Below the pieces are notes generated by a model that saw nothing but the letters and a program-made list of their open reading frames with translations, was not told the DNA's origin and did not search any database. From positions 124,001-188,000 of the forward strand of contig CAUQNX010000001.1 of assembly GCA_963519845.1 (NCBI GenBank): a stretch of DNA of 64,000 nt, written 5' to 3'. Both the position numbers and the translations under genes were made by a program. This DNA comes from Moellerella sp963519845. GTDB lineage: Bacteria > Pseudomonadota > Gammaproteobacteria > Enterobacterales > Enterobacteriaceae. Below are positions 8,988 to 17,176 of the stretch, in pieces; position 1 is the first letter of the stretch, and the number at the start of each line of letters is the position of its first letter.

Positions 8988-9233
8988 TTAGCTATTGGAT
9001 AGCGACTCTTTTGCGGCGGCGATAGCCTTTTCAATGGCGCTTCTGGCCTGAGGACTGTTTTTCCAACAAGTTGATCCTGTCAGCGCCGCACCTGAGGTTA
9101 AAATTTCATTGGCATCCGCTTGGCTCAGTTGCGCTAACGAACTAAATCCCATCTGTTCCAGCCGTGATACCACCTTTGGACCCACGCCTTTAACTGCCAA
9201 TAAACACGCTTGTTCTTCTAGAGTAAATGCCAT
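8988..9233 (-). CDS. Small helix-hairpin-helix protein
   Basis: An 81-residue protein. Residues 10-45 (LLAVKGVGPKVVSRLEQMGF and on) form a clear helix-hairpin-helix motif of the type that binds DNA backbone non-specifically; the rest is a short helical tail rich in Ala and Ser. A GGGG ribosome site precedes the ATG. It is convergent with mutH with almost no gap, so the two transcripts must overlap. I do not know an assigned function; a DNA-binding or repair-accessory role would be inference from the motif alone. Confidence 0.75.
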   Translation of the reverse strand: MAFTLEEQACLLAVKGVGPKVVSRLEQMGFSSLAQLSQADANEILTSGAALTGSTCWKNSPQARSAIEKAIAAAKESLSNS

Positions 9234-9299
9234 TGTATTCCCCTACTAAATATCATTATTACAGCCAATATAATAATAATATTCAATGAAAGATAGTGA

Positions 9300-9325
9300 C
9301 AAAAAAAGCCACACAAATGTATGGC
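9300..9325 (-). terminator. Terminator after the acetoin reductase gene
   Basis: Minus-strand stem of eight pairs (9318-9325 with 9306-9313, one G-U pair, loop of four) followed by six U residues. It lies 36 bases after the reductase stop codon. Confidence 0.8.
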
Positions 9326-9360
9326 TCTATTAGCGAATTAATTAAATATTTCTCGCTCAA

Positions 9361-10140
9361 TTAACGGTAAACAATACCGCCATCGGTCAGGATAGATTGA
9401 CCGGTAATATAATCAGCATCATCGCTTGAGAGGAAGGAGACCAAAGCGGCCACATCTTCTGGCGTTTGAGCTCGACCCAATGCAATACCTTCAACATATT
9501 TTTTGTAGGTTTCACCTTTTGGTGCGCCAGTAATTTCTGAAAAACGCTCATCAATCTCAACCCACATATCGGTGCCAACAATTCCTGGGCAATATGAATT
9601 GACTGTGATGCCAGCGCTTGCATACTCTTTCGCCGCGGCTTGTGTCAGTGCACGTACAGCAAATTTAGTCGCAGAATAGACACCCAACAGCGCAAAACCG
9701 TCATGGCCAGCAATAGATGAAGCATTGATTACTTTACCTTTCTGCCCAAGCTGTTTGAATTTTTCAGTCGCCGCCTGAATACCCCACATCACGCCATCAA
9801 CGTTGATTCTAAAGATGCGATCCATATCCTCTTGGCGCACTTCAGAGATCGCTTTAACTTGTGAGATACCCGCATTATTAATAATAACGTCAAAGCCACC
9901 TAAGGTTTTTTCAGCATGTTCAACCGCCGCAAAAACATCATCGCGTTGACTCACATCTGCTGCAAAGATAGATGCCTTACGACCTAATGCCTCAACTTCT
10001 TTGGCTACCGCGCCCAGCTTATCTTCTTTAAGATCAACCAGAGCAATATCGGCTCCTTCTTTCGCTAAACGCAGTGCGATCGCACGACCAATACCTTGTG
10101 CTGCGCCAGTAACTAAAATAACTTTACCGTTCAGTGCCAT
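9361..10140 (-). CDS. budC: Acetoin/diacetyl reductase (2,3-butanediol dehydrogenase type)
   Basis: A 259-residue short-chain dehydrogenase. The Rossmann motif TGAAQGIG is at residues 11-18, NNAG near residue 90, and the catalytic Ser with YSATK further on. The C-terminal CPGIVGTDMW and DYITGQS segments closely resemble Klebsiella BudC, which interconverts diacetyl, acetoin and 2,3-butanediol with NADH. I chose the start at MALNGKV because GAGGGG precedes it; an upstream in-frame start has no ribosome site. It stands alone: no budA or budB neighbours are present. Substrate specificity within this family is uncertain. The 300 bases upstream show no other gene. Confidence 0.8.
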   Translation of the reverse strand: MALNGKVILVTGAAQGIGRAIALRLAKEGADIALVDLKEDKLGAVAKEVEALGRKASIFAADVSQRDDVFAAVEHAEKTLGGFDVIINNAGISQVKAISEVRQEDMDRIFRINVDGVMWGIQAATEKFKQLGQKGKVINASSIAGHDGFALLGVYSATKFAVRALTQAAAKEYASAGITVNSYCPGIVGTDMWVEIDERFSEITGAPKGETYKKYVEGIALGRAQTPEDVAALVSFLSSDDADYITGQSILTDGGIVYR

Positions 10141-10442
10141 GATTATTCCCCTCGGGTATTTGCTGTAATTGATAACATTTCTCAAACAAATAATACCCTA
10201 GCAACAACAGACAAAAGTTACAAAGTAAATGAGATTGTCCTGATAAGAGATAGTTCGAGCTAAAAAAGCCAAATGAAATATTAGTAGGAAGAGATAAACC
10301 AATTAAAATCCCAATGTTAAATATATTTACACTATTTAACACTATAAAAATTATTTTAAAAGTTATTCAAAAAGTGCTATTAAGAGGATTTTAGGATTAG
10401 GAACAAGCAAAACGCAGAATAAAACAGCAATGAAGTGTAAGA

Positions 10443-10475
10443 CCAAAGGCTATATCAACCTAATATAGCCTTTGG
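10443..10475 (-). terminator. Stem-loop after speB
   Basis: A perfect 13-base stem (10443-10455 with 10463-10475) and seven-base loop, 13 bases after the speB stop. No long U run follows on the minus strand, so it may protect the 3' end rather than terminate. The gap from here to the reductase start (10140) is AT-rich and otherwise empty. Confidence 0.6.
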
Positions 10476-10487
10476 ATATTATGAATG

Positions 10488-11408
10488 TTACTTTTTAGCC
10501 GCTTGAATATAAAGCATATCCAGTGCAACCGTTGCTGCCGCCAATGCTGTAATTTCAGATTGGTCATAAGAAGGCGCAACTTCAACGAGATCCATGCCAA
10601 CGATATTTAGTGACTGCAAACCACGCAATAATTTCAACGCGCGATCCGTCGTTAATCCACCGACCACTGGCGTTCCAGTTCCTGGCGCAAAAGCAGGATC
10701 AAGGCAGTCAATATCAAAGGTCAGATAAACGGGCATATCACCGACGATCGTTTTTACTTGCTCAAGAATATCATCCACAGTGCGGTCGTTCACTTGTGCA
10801 GCATCTAGCACAGTAAAACCATTATCGCTATCATGTTCAGTTCTAATACCAATTTGAACTGAATGATTAGGATCGATCAATCCTTCATTTGGCGCATGAT
10901 AGAACATAGTACCATGATCGAATTTGCAGCCATTACTATAAGTATCAGTATGGGCATCAAAATGAACTAAAGCCATTTTACCAAAATGCTTCGCATGGGC
11001 GCGTAATAACGGCAATGTAACGAAATGATCACCACCAAATGTGAGCATTTTTTTACCCGCTGTCAGCAGTTTCTCTGCGTGTGCCTGTAATTTATCACTC
11101 ATATCCTGTGCATCGCCGAAAGCGAAAACCACATCACCGCAATCAACTACATTCAATCGATCAGTAAGTTTAAACTTCCATGGCCAGCGATTACCTTCCC
11201 ACGCTAGGTTAGTTGACACTTGGCGGATTGCCCCGGGTCCATGACGGCTACCAGCTCGGCCTGAAGTGGCCATATCAAAAGGAACACCTGTGATCACCCA
11301 TTCAGCATCAGAACTATAAGGCTGAAAATTTAACGGTAGACGCAAAAAACCAAATGCATTTGATACTAATGAGTTATCGAATTCATTACCTAATGTGCTG
11401 TTTATCAT
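10488..11408 (-). CDS. speB: Agmatinase
   Basis: SpeB hydrolyses agmatine to putrescine and urea, the second step of the arginine decarboxylase route to polyamines. At 306 residues it is the same length as E. coli SpeB. The binuclear Mn2+ motifs of the ureohydrolase family are intact: GGDHFVTLP, HFDAHTDTY and TFDIDCLDPAFAPGTGTP. It lies 133 bases downstream of speA on the same strand, so the two presumably share a transcript. Confidence 0.95.
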   Translation of the reverse strand: MINSTLGNEFDNSLVSNAFGFLRLPLNFQPYSSDAEWVITGVPFDMATSGRAGSRHGPGAIRQVSTNLAWEGNRWPWKFKLTDRLNVVDCGDVVFAFGDAQDMSDKLQAHAEKLLTAGKKMLTFGGDHFVTLPLLRAHAKHFGKMALVHFDAHTDTYSNGCKFDHGTMFYHAPNEGLIDPNHSVQIGIRTEHDSDNGFTVLDAAQVNDRTVDDILEQVKTIVGDMPVYLTFDIDCLDPAFAPGTGTPVVGGLTTDRALKLLRGLQSLNIVGMDLVEVAPSYDQSEITALAAATVALDMLYIQAAKK

Positions 11409-11541
11409 TATCTATCCTTTCGAAGCCCGTATCTTTTACAGGCTTAATTTGCTCTTAAATACCAAAGTGAGCGATAAGCTATAATGCAGCTATAGTCTCA
11501 ATTATAAGATCTTAGCTGCACCACATTACCCATTATTTATA

Positions 11542-13443
11542 TTATTCATCTTCTAAATAAGTATAGCCATACAACCCATTTTCGAACTCTTCAACAAAGC
11601 CTTTTTGCAACTCTTCGCTCAAGCCAGTGCCTTTCACTTGCTCAACAAAGCTCTCAAGCAGTGTTTCAGGCACCAGATTAACGTATCTCAACATATCAGC
11701 AACGGAATCGCCCTCTTCGCTTTGCAGATAGCGAGCAGAGCCTTTGCTATCAACCCAAACATCCAACGCAGCGGTATCGCCAAACAGGTTGTGCATATTA
11801 CCCAAAATTTCCTGATAAGCGCCTATCATAAAGAAGCCCATCATGGGTGGTTTTTCAGGATCATAGGCTGGCATTGGCATAGTGGTTTCTATACCATCAC
11901 CATCAACATAGTGGTCAATGATGCCATCAGAATCACAGGTAATATCTAATAGTACCGCACGGCGATCTAATGGCTTATCTAGCCCCTCAATCGGTAATAC
12001 TGGGAAGACCTGATCGATACCCCATGCATCCGGCATTGATTGAAATAACGAGAAATTCACATAGAATTTATCTGCCATACGCTCTTGCAGCTCATCGATA
12101 ATCGGACGGTGAGCACGATTGCTAGGATCAAGATCCTGCTGAATACGACGACAAATATTAAGATACAGTTCTTCAGCCCATGCGCGTTGGGTTAAATTTA
12201 ATACGCCGTGCGCATACTGAGTATGGGCTTCTTGTAAGTCAAACTGGCTATCATGGAGCCATTCACGTAAAGAGCGGCTACCTCCTTGACTTTGCATCTC
12301 TTCCCAAGTTTCCCATAATGAGATCAGTGAACGAGGTGCATCTTCTTCCGGCGCTGAGGTTTTAGTAAATTCATTACGCTCTACCCCAATCACATTAGAG
12401 ACTAATACCGTATGGTGAGCCGTCAAAGCACGACCCGACTCGGTGATCACAGTTGGATGCGGTAAATTATGCTCTTCACAGGCATCACCAATCGCCCAAA
12501 TCACATTATTAGCATATTCATTTAAACCATAATTCACTGAGCAATCTGATTGTGAGCGAGTTCCCTCATAATCGACACCCAAACCACCGCCCACATCGAA
12601 ACACTGGATATTGACACCCAGCTGATGCAGTTCGACATAAAAACGCGCCGCTTCACGAACGCCAGTGGCGATATCGCGAATATTGGCCATTTGAGAACCT
12701 AAATGGAAGTGTAGCAATTGCAGGCTATCTAAACGATTAGCCGCTTTTAGCATATCAACCAATTGCAGCACCTGAGTGGCCGCTAATCCAAATTTAGATT
12801 TTTCGCCACCACTTGCCTGCCATTTGCCTGAGCCCTGCGATGCGAGACGCGCACGGACACCCAGACGCGGGATCACATCTAAACTAGCTGCTTCTTTCAG
12901 TACCATGTCAATTTCTGACATTTTTTCGATAACCAGATACACTTTATGACCCAGTTTCTCACCAATCAAAGCTAGACGAATATATTCACGGTCTTTATAT
13001 CCGTTACAGACGATCACGGTACAAGTACGTCCCGCATTCGCGAGCACTGCCATTAATTCAGCTTTAGAGCCTGCTTCTAGGCCTAATGGCTCCCCTGAAT
13101 TAATCAGTGATTCAATAACACGGCGTTGTTGATTCACCTTGATTGGGTAGACCAAAAAATAGTCTCCCGTATAACCATAAGATTCACGAGCACGCTTAAA
13201 AGCGGCATTAATTGAACGTAAGCGATGCTGAAGGATCTGTGGAAAACAGAACAGGGCTGGCAAACGTAGTTGGTCTTCTTTTTGTGCGCGATAAACTAAA
13301 TCGGCTAAATCAATTGATGAGTCGGGTTTATCAGGATTTGGGTAAACACAGACGTTTCCGCGTTCATTCACCTGATAGTAACCACCACCCCAATATGCGA
13401 TGTTGTAAGTCTGGCGCATTTTTCGAGCGATATTATCATTCAT
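11542..13443 (-). CDS. speA: Biosynthetic arginine decarboxylase
   Basis: SpeA decarboxylates arginine to agmatine using PLP and Mg2+. The 633-residue product aligns with E. coli SpeA (658) throughout but lacks its extra N-terminal 25 or so residues. The PLP lysine lies in YPIKVNQ near residue 105, and the GGGLGVDYEG and CDSDG segments of the fold III decarboxylases are present. AGGAG stands six bases before the ATG. It is divergent from metK, as in other enterics, and has a 5' region long enough to carry leader control. Confidence 0.96.
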   Translation of the reverse strand: MNDNIARKMRQTYNIAYWGGGYYQVNERGNVCVYPNPDKPDSSIDLADLVYRAQKEDQLRLPALFCFPQILQHRLRSINAAFKRARESYGYTGDYFLVYPIKVNQQRRVIESLINSGEPLGLEAGSKAELMAVLANAGRTCTVIVCNGYKDREYIRLALIGEKLGHKVYLVIEKMSEIDMVLKEAASLDVIPRLGVRARLASQGSGKWQASGGEKSKFGLAATQVLQLVDMLKAANRLDSLQLLHFHLGSQMANIRDIATGVREAARFYVELHQLGVNIQCFDVGGGLGVDYEGTRSQSDCSVNYGLNEYANNVIWAIGDACEEHNLPHPTVITESGRALTAHHTVLVSNVIGVERNEFTKTSAPEEDAPRSLISLWETWEEMQSQGGSRSLREWLHDSQFDLQEAHTQYAHGVLNLTQRAWAEELYLNICRRIQQDLDPSNRAHRPIIDELQERMADKFYVNFSLFQSMPDAWGIDQVFPVLPIEGLDKPLDRRAVLLDITCDSDGIIDHYVDGDGIETTMPMPAYDPEKPPMMGFFMIGAYQEILGNMHNLFGDTAALDVWVDSKGSARYLQSEEGDSVADMLRYVNLVPETLLESFVEQVKGTGLSEELQKGFVEEFENGLYGYTYLEDE

Positions 13444-13611
13444 AACAAACTCCTAATATGGAGGGGTGAGTGACGCTTTCTCCGTCATAGCAAATCATCA
13501 AATGTGATGGTGCCACGTCTTTTATGGTTGGGGAAACCGCTATTACTCGGGTTGACAAAGATGCTTAGCAAAACTAAACGAGGATAATACGAGCCGATAC
13601 GATAAGGAGCA

Positions 13612-13746
13612 TTACCTGCTCAATATTCGGTTCGTGTTTTTTGACTGGTAACTTCGCGAAGAAGTTGAAAGCGACAGGAAAACGAAAGCCACAATGTTGC
13701 CATTGAATGACTGTGGGATACTGTTATTCAGTAGATTATGGATCAT
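13612..13746 (-). CDS. Possible small upstream frame in the speA leader
   Basis: A 44-codon minus-strand frame ending 168 bases before speA, with GGGGG ten bases before its ATG. E. coli has a 43-codon gene, yqgB, in the same position ahead of speA. I see only faint resemblance in sequence, so homology is not claimed. It may be a leader peptide or chance. Confidence 0.25.
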   Translation of the reverse strand: MIHNLLNNSIPQSFNGNIVAFVFLSLSTSSRSYQSKNTNRILSR

Positions 13747-14001
13747 TTCCCATTAACCCCCAAACATCATGTCGTATTCGACATTCCTGATAGAAAGCAG
13801 AAAAATTATTATTTCTGCGGTATGTAACGGTGAGAAGTGAAAACTCTCTCTTACGGGGGCAGTTTATACCTTTATTGGTTAAAAAATGCAAAATCTAATT
13901 AGTCCTAAGTGGCATATAATTCTTATTTTGAGTTATTCATGCTTAAGTTATGTGTCAATGTGTAAAAAAATCTGGAGTTATTAGCTAATTATTACTAGAA
14001 T

Positions 14002-14025
14002 AGACGTCTAGAAGTTAAAACATCC
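14002..14025 (+). promoter_or_regulatory. MetJ operator (Met boxes) upstream of metK
   Basis: A perfect Met box AGACGTCT at 14002-14009 is followed in the same 8-base register by AGAAGTTA and AAACATCC, weaker matches. MetJ binds tandem boxes with S-adenosylmethionine as corepressor, so the product of metK would repress its own synthesis. The site is about 40 bases before the start codon. Confidence 0.75.
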
Positions 14026-14062
14026 ATTTAAATTATCCAGAATCGGTAAGGTATGAAATCAA

Positions 14063-15217
14063 ATGACCATACATCTTTTTACTTCTGAATCAGTATCAGA
14101 AGGGCATCCTGATAAAATAGCCGATCAAATTTCTGATGCGGTTCTTGATGCTATTCTGGAACAGGACCCTAAAGCGCGCGTAGCCTGCGAAACCTATGTT
14201 AAAACAGGTATGGTGATGGTCGGCGGTGAAATAACTACCAAAGCTTGGGTTGATATCGAAGAGATCACCCGTAAAACAATTCGTGATATCGGTTATACCA
14301 GTTCTGCAATGGGCTTTGATGCAGATTCCTGTGCGGTACTTAGCGCTATCGGTAAACAGTCACCGGATATCAACCAAGGTGTTGACCGTGAAGATCCTTT
14401 TGAACAAGGTGCTGGTGATCAGGGGATTATGTTTGGTTATGCCAGCAATGAAACTGATGTCTTAATGCCTGCGCCTATTACTTACGCACACCGTCTGGTC
14501 GAGCGCCAAGCTGAAGTGCGTAAAAAAGGTATTCTTCCTTGGTTACGCCCTGATGCAAAAAGTCAGATCACTTTCCAATATGAGAACAATAAGGTCATAG
14601 GTATTGATGCCGTTGTCCTGTCAACTCAACATTCAGAAGAGATTAGCCAGAAAGATCTGCATGAAGCCGTGATGGAAGAGATCATTAAACCGGTTCTGCC
14701 TACTGAGTGGCTATCTAAGACGACGAAATACTTTATCAATCCAACAGGCCGTTTTGTTATCGGCGGGCCTATGGGTGACTGTGGCTTAACGGGTCGTAAA
14801 ATTATCGTTGATACCTACGGCGGTATGGCTCGTCATGGTGGCGGCGCATTCTCAGGTAAAGATCCTTCTAAAGTAGACCGTTCTGCGGCTTACGCTGCAC
14901 GTTATGTAGCTAAAAATATCGTCGCTGCGGGTCTTGCTGATCGTTGTGAAATTCAAGTCTCTTACGCAATTGGTGTGGCTGAGCCAACCTCCATTATGGT
15001 AGAGACCTTTGGTACTGAGAAAGTCTCAACTGACCAACTGGTACTGTTAGTTCGTGAGTTCTTTGATTTGCGTCCTTATGGCCTAATCAAAATGTTAGAT
15101 TTGATCCAACCTATCTATCAAGAAACCGCCTCTTATGGCCATTTCGGTCGTCCACAATTCCCATGGGAAAATACGGACAAAGCCGAAATATTGCGTGAAG
15201 CCGCGGGTTTAAAATAA
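14063..15217 (+). CDS. metK: S-adenosylmethionine synthetase
   Basis: MetK makes S-adenosylmethionine from methionine and ATP in the cytoplasm. The protein has 384 residues, as in E. coli. ATP-binding GHPDKIAD begins at residue 14 (H15 and D17 are the expected catalytic residues), GAGDQGIMFGYA and the phosphate-binding GGGAFSGKDPSKVDRSAAY loops are intact. Met boxes upstream indicate MetJ repression. A strong terminator follows. Confidence 0.98.
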   Translation: MTIHLFTSESVSEGHPDKIADQISDAVLDAILEQDPKARVACETYVKTGMVMVGGEITTKAWVDIEEITRKTIRDIGYTSSAMGFDADSCAVLSAIGKQSPDINQGVDREDPFEQGAGDQGIMFGYASNETDVLMPAPITYAHRLVERQAEVRKKGILPWLRPDAKSQITFQYENNKVIGIDAVVLSTQHSEEISQKDLHEAVMEEIIKPVLPTEWLSKTTKYFINPTGRFVIGGPMGDCGLTGRKIIVDTYGGMARHGGGAFSGKDPSKVDRSAAYAARYVAKNIVAAGLADRCEIQVSYAIGVAEPTSIMVETFGTEKVSTDQLVLLVREFFDLRPYGLIKMLDLIQPIYQETASYGHFGRPQFPWENTDKAEILREAAGLK

Positions 15218-15245
15218 GCTACAATTAAAAAATTATAACCATTTT

Positions 15246-15274
15246 AAGGGCGGTCATCTTGATCGCCCTTTTTT
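15246..15274 (+). terminator. metK terminator
   Basis: Eleven-pair stem with one G-U (15246-15256 with 15260-15270, loop of three) followed by a run of six T. It lies 29 bases past the metK stop. Confidence 0.9.
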
Positions 15275-15307
15275 GTTTTAGAATAAAAAAATATCAAACT
15301 ATTAAAA

Positions 15308-15724
15308 TCACTGTGCTCTATGATTGATCTTCTGGAATAACCACATACCCGCTAACATGGCGATGGTGAAGATAATGCCCTGCCACTGTCCTGCTCCGGT
15401 TAATAAAATTGCCGGCCCCGGGCAAATCCCTGCTAATCCCCAACCAAGACCAAAGAGCAGCCCGCCAATAATTAGTTTTTTATCAATCATTTTATTGATT
15501 GGGATTTGCATGTCACAATGTAATAGACTGGTTTTACGTTTTTTAGCAAAAAAGAACGCTAAGCCACTAATCGACATGGCGACGGCCATAGTCACTAATA
15601 GTGAAGGGTCCCAATGGCCGCTAATATCTAAAAAGGCGAGAATTTTAGCCGGATCACTCATTCCAGCCCAAATAAGACCCAAACCAAATAGTAACCCCGA
15701 TAAGAGTGCAGTAATCAGTTTCAT
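15308..15724 (-). CDS. YeeE/YedE-type transporter, C-terminal-half subunit
   Basis: A 138-residue hydrophobic protein with about four membrane segments and repeated GLxFGLGLxxxGMxxP motifs (residues 10-28 and a second near 88-107, the latter ending GICPGPA). These are signatures of the DUF395/YeeE-YedE family, linked to thiosulfate or other sulfur-compound import. It is one half of a split transporter whose other half lies directly upstream with one base between stop and start. The conserved cysteine in GICPGP is present. Downstream of a BigR-type regulator, so sulfur handling is likely, though the substrate is not shown. Confidence 0.8.
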   Translation of the reverse strand: MKLITALLSGLLFGLGLIWAGMSDPAKILAFLDISGHWDPSLLVTMAVAMSISGLAFFFAKKRKTSLLHCDMQIPINKMIDKKLIIGGLLFGLGWGLAGICPGPAILLTGAGQWQGIIFTIAMLAGMWLFQKINHRAQ

Positions 15725-15725
15725 T

Positions 15726-16166
15726 CTATAAGCTCCCTAAATTGAAGCGATTGATGATCGCCACAGTCGCAAATGCGGTGAGCATAAAAACCGCCACAGC
15801 AACAAAAGAGCGCTTGGATAATCTCGCCATGCCGCAAATCCCATGACCACTGGTACAACCGCTACCGAGTCGAGTGCCATAACCCACCAACAAACCCGCG
15901 ATAATTAATATAGGTGTGCTCGCCGCAATGTCGATGGAGGGAATAAAAAATAGGTTTGAAAAAAGGAGAGGCGCAATCAGCATTCCGACCAGAAAAGCCA
16001 GCTTCCAGCCCATATCCGGCTGATTAGGTGTTAATAACCCACTGAGAATACCGCTAATACCTGCAATACGGCCATTAAAGAGGATCAATATAGCGACCGC
16101 CACGCCAATGATAACGCCCCCTCCTGCAGCAGAAAACGGCGTAAAATTAACCCAGTCAATAGTCAT
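15726..16166 (-). CDS. YeeE/YedE-type transporter, N-terminal-half subunit
   Basis: A 146-residue protein with four or five membrane segments. The motif GTRLGSGCTSGHGICG near residue 100 contains the conserved cysteines of the YeeE/YedE family. The start is the ATG that overlaps the stop of the regulator gene (ATGA), with a GGAG site ahead of it, which indicates translational coupling. It pairs with the downstream half. Pairs like this (called PmpA/PmpB in some species) sit in BigR-controlled operons. Confidence 0.8.
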   Translation of the reverse strand: MTIDWVNFTPFSAAGGGVIIGVAVAILILFNGRIAGISGILSGLLTPNQPDMGWKLAFLVGMLIAPLLFSNLFFIPSIDIAASTPILIIAGLLVGYGTRLGSGCTSGHGICGMARLSKRSFVAVAVFMLTAFATVAIINRFNLGSL

Positions 16167-16495
16167 GATATATTCTCCGTTACGGGGCAATAAAGTTGAT
16201 ACAGAGTATTGAGTAATACGAATAATTTTTCGTCGGCGATCGCATAAAAAATACGTTTCCCTTCACGCCGAGTAATCACCAATCCTTCATTGCGCAATAC
16301 GGTTAGTTGTTGGGATAAAGTAGGCTGTTGAATACCAAGTGATATCTCTAGATCACTGACGCAGGCTTCACCTTGTGTTAATTGACAGAGCAAAATTAAT
16401 CTATCTGGGTTACCTAATGTTTTAAGTAGATTCGCCGTATCTCCCGCCGCTTTCTTCATTTCAGCAAGTAACGCAGGGTCAAGTTTAGCGTCCAT
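16163..16495 (-). CDS. ArsR-family repressor, BigR/SqrR persulfide-sensor type
   Basis: A 110-residue winged-helix protein. The helix-turn-helix is at about residues 45-75 (ISLGIQQPTLSQQLTVLRNEG). Cysteines C37 and C103 are 66 residues apart, the same spacing as the dithiol pair C41/C107 of SqrR, and C103 lies in the LYCP motif also seen in E. coli YgaV. Such proteins release DNA when persulfide bridges the two cysteines. It is the first gene of an operon with the two transporter halves. A third cysteine, C45, lies at the start of the recognition region. Confidence 0.82.
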   Translation of the reverse strand: MDAKLDPALLAEMKKAAGDTANLLKTLGNPDRLILLCQLTQGEACVSDLEISLGIQQPTLSQQLTVLRNEGLVITRREGKRIFYAIADEKLFVLLNTLYQLYCPVTENIS

Positions 16496-16542
16496 TTTTC
16501 ATCCTCTTAAACAGAGTTCATTAATATATATTTTTATAATAT

Positions 16543-16560
16543 ATCATTTTATATAATGAT
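16543..16560. promoter_or_regulatory. Palindrome in the arsR-type/sprT divergent promoter
   Basis: ATCATT at 16543-16548 and AATGAT at 16555-16560 form a perfect inverted repeat with a six-base centre, placed about 50 bases before both divergent starts. It is a candidate operator for the ArsR-type protein, but the surrounding DNA is very AT-rich. Confidence 0.4.
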
Positions 16561-16608
16561 TAACAATTTGAACTTGAATCGTCAAAAAAGCTAAGCTATT
16601 CTGCCCTG

Positions 16609-17139
16609 ATGAAAACCCTTAGAGTCCCGCTACAACTACAGATATCCGCGATGCGTTTACTCAGAGAGCATCTGTTAGTCGCCAATCAAAAATTAGAACA
16701 ATCCTTTAAAGAGCCTACACTTAACTATCGCCAACGCGGTACTACGGCAGGCAGTGCCTATTTAATGGAATGGGAAATTCGTTTAAATTCCACCCTATTG
16801 ATTGAGAATGGTGAACCCTTTTTGCAAGAGGTTATTCCCCATGAATTAGCGCATTTATTGGTCCATCGCTGCTTTGGGCGAAAAAATATCTCACCCCATG
16901 GCAAAGAGTGGAAATGGATGATGAGTGAAATTTTAGGTGTGACGCCTCAACGGACGCATCAGTTTTCGGTGGATTCGGTAAAAAGTGCCACATTTACTTA
17001 TCAATGTGCTTGCTTACAACAGCATGAATTAACGCTAAGAAGGCATAACAAGGTACAGCGGGGGGAGAGTCAATATCGCTGCCAGAGATGTGGTGAAACA
17101 TTGAATTTGGCAAACTCAAGTTCTGCGGCAGAGCATTAA
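16609..17139 (+). CDS. sprT: SprT-like zinc metalloprotein
   Basis: A 176-residue SprT family protein (E. coli SprT 165). The zinc-binding motif HELAH occupies residues 78-82, followed by the typical SPHGKEWKWMM segment, and a C-terminal zinc ribbon shows YQCAC, a His pair and YRCQRCGET. The biochemical role in bacteria is not settled; the eukaryotic relative Spartan is a protease for DNA-protein crosslinks. In E. coli sprT also lies close to metK, which supports the call. No strong ribosome site is visible. Confidence 0.9.
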   Translation: MKTLRVPLQLQISAMRLLREHLLVANQKLEQSFKEPTLNYRQRGTTAGSAYLMEWEIRLNSTLLIENGEPFLQEVIPHELAHLLVHRCFGRKNISPHGKEWKWMMSEILGVTPQRTHQFSVDSVKSATFTYQCACLQQHELTLRRHNKVQRGESQYRCQRCGETLNLANSSSAAEH

Positions 17140-17176
17140 ATTAAGGCTCTACCGCAGAGGGGGGATGGGATCGCTC

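Larger units (their letters stand above)
13444..14062. promoter_or_regulatory. Divergent speA/metK control region
   Basis: About 620 bases. The half nearest speA (13490-13860) is less AT-rich than other gaps and contains a small hairpin (AACTTC at 13650-13655 with GAAGTT at 13661-13666) and the small frame listed next. The half nearest metK carries the Met boxes. A TATAAT sequence lies at 13915-13920. Confidence 0.5.

Noticed and set aside
10124..10342. A 72-codon minus-strand frame upstream of the acetoin reductase
   Set aside because: It runs over the reductase start and ribosome site and has no coding character.
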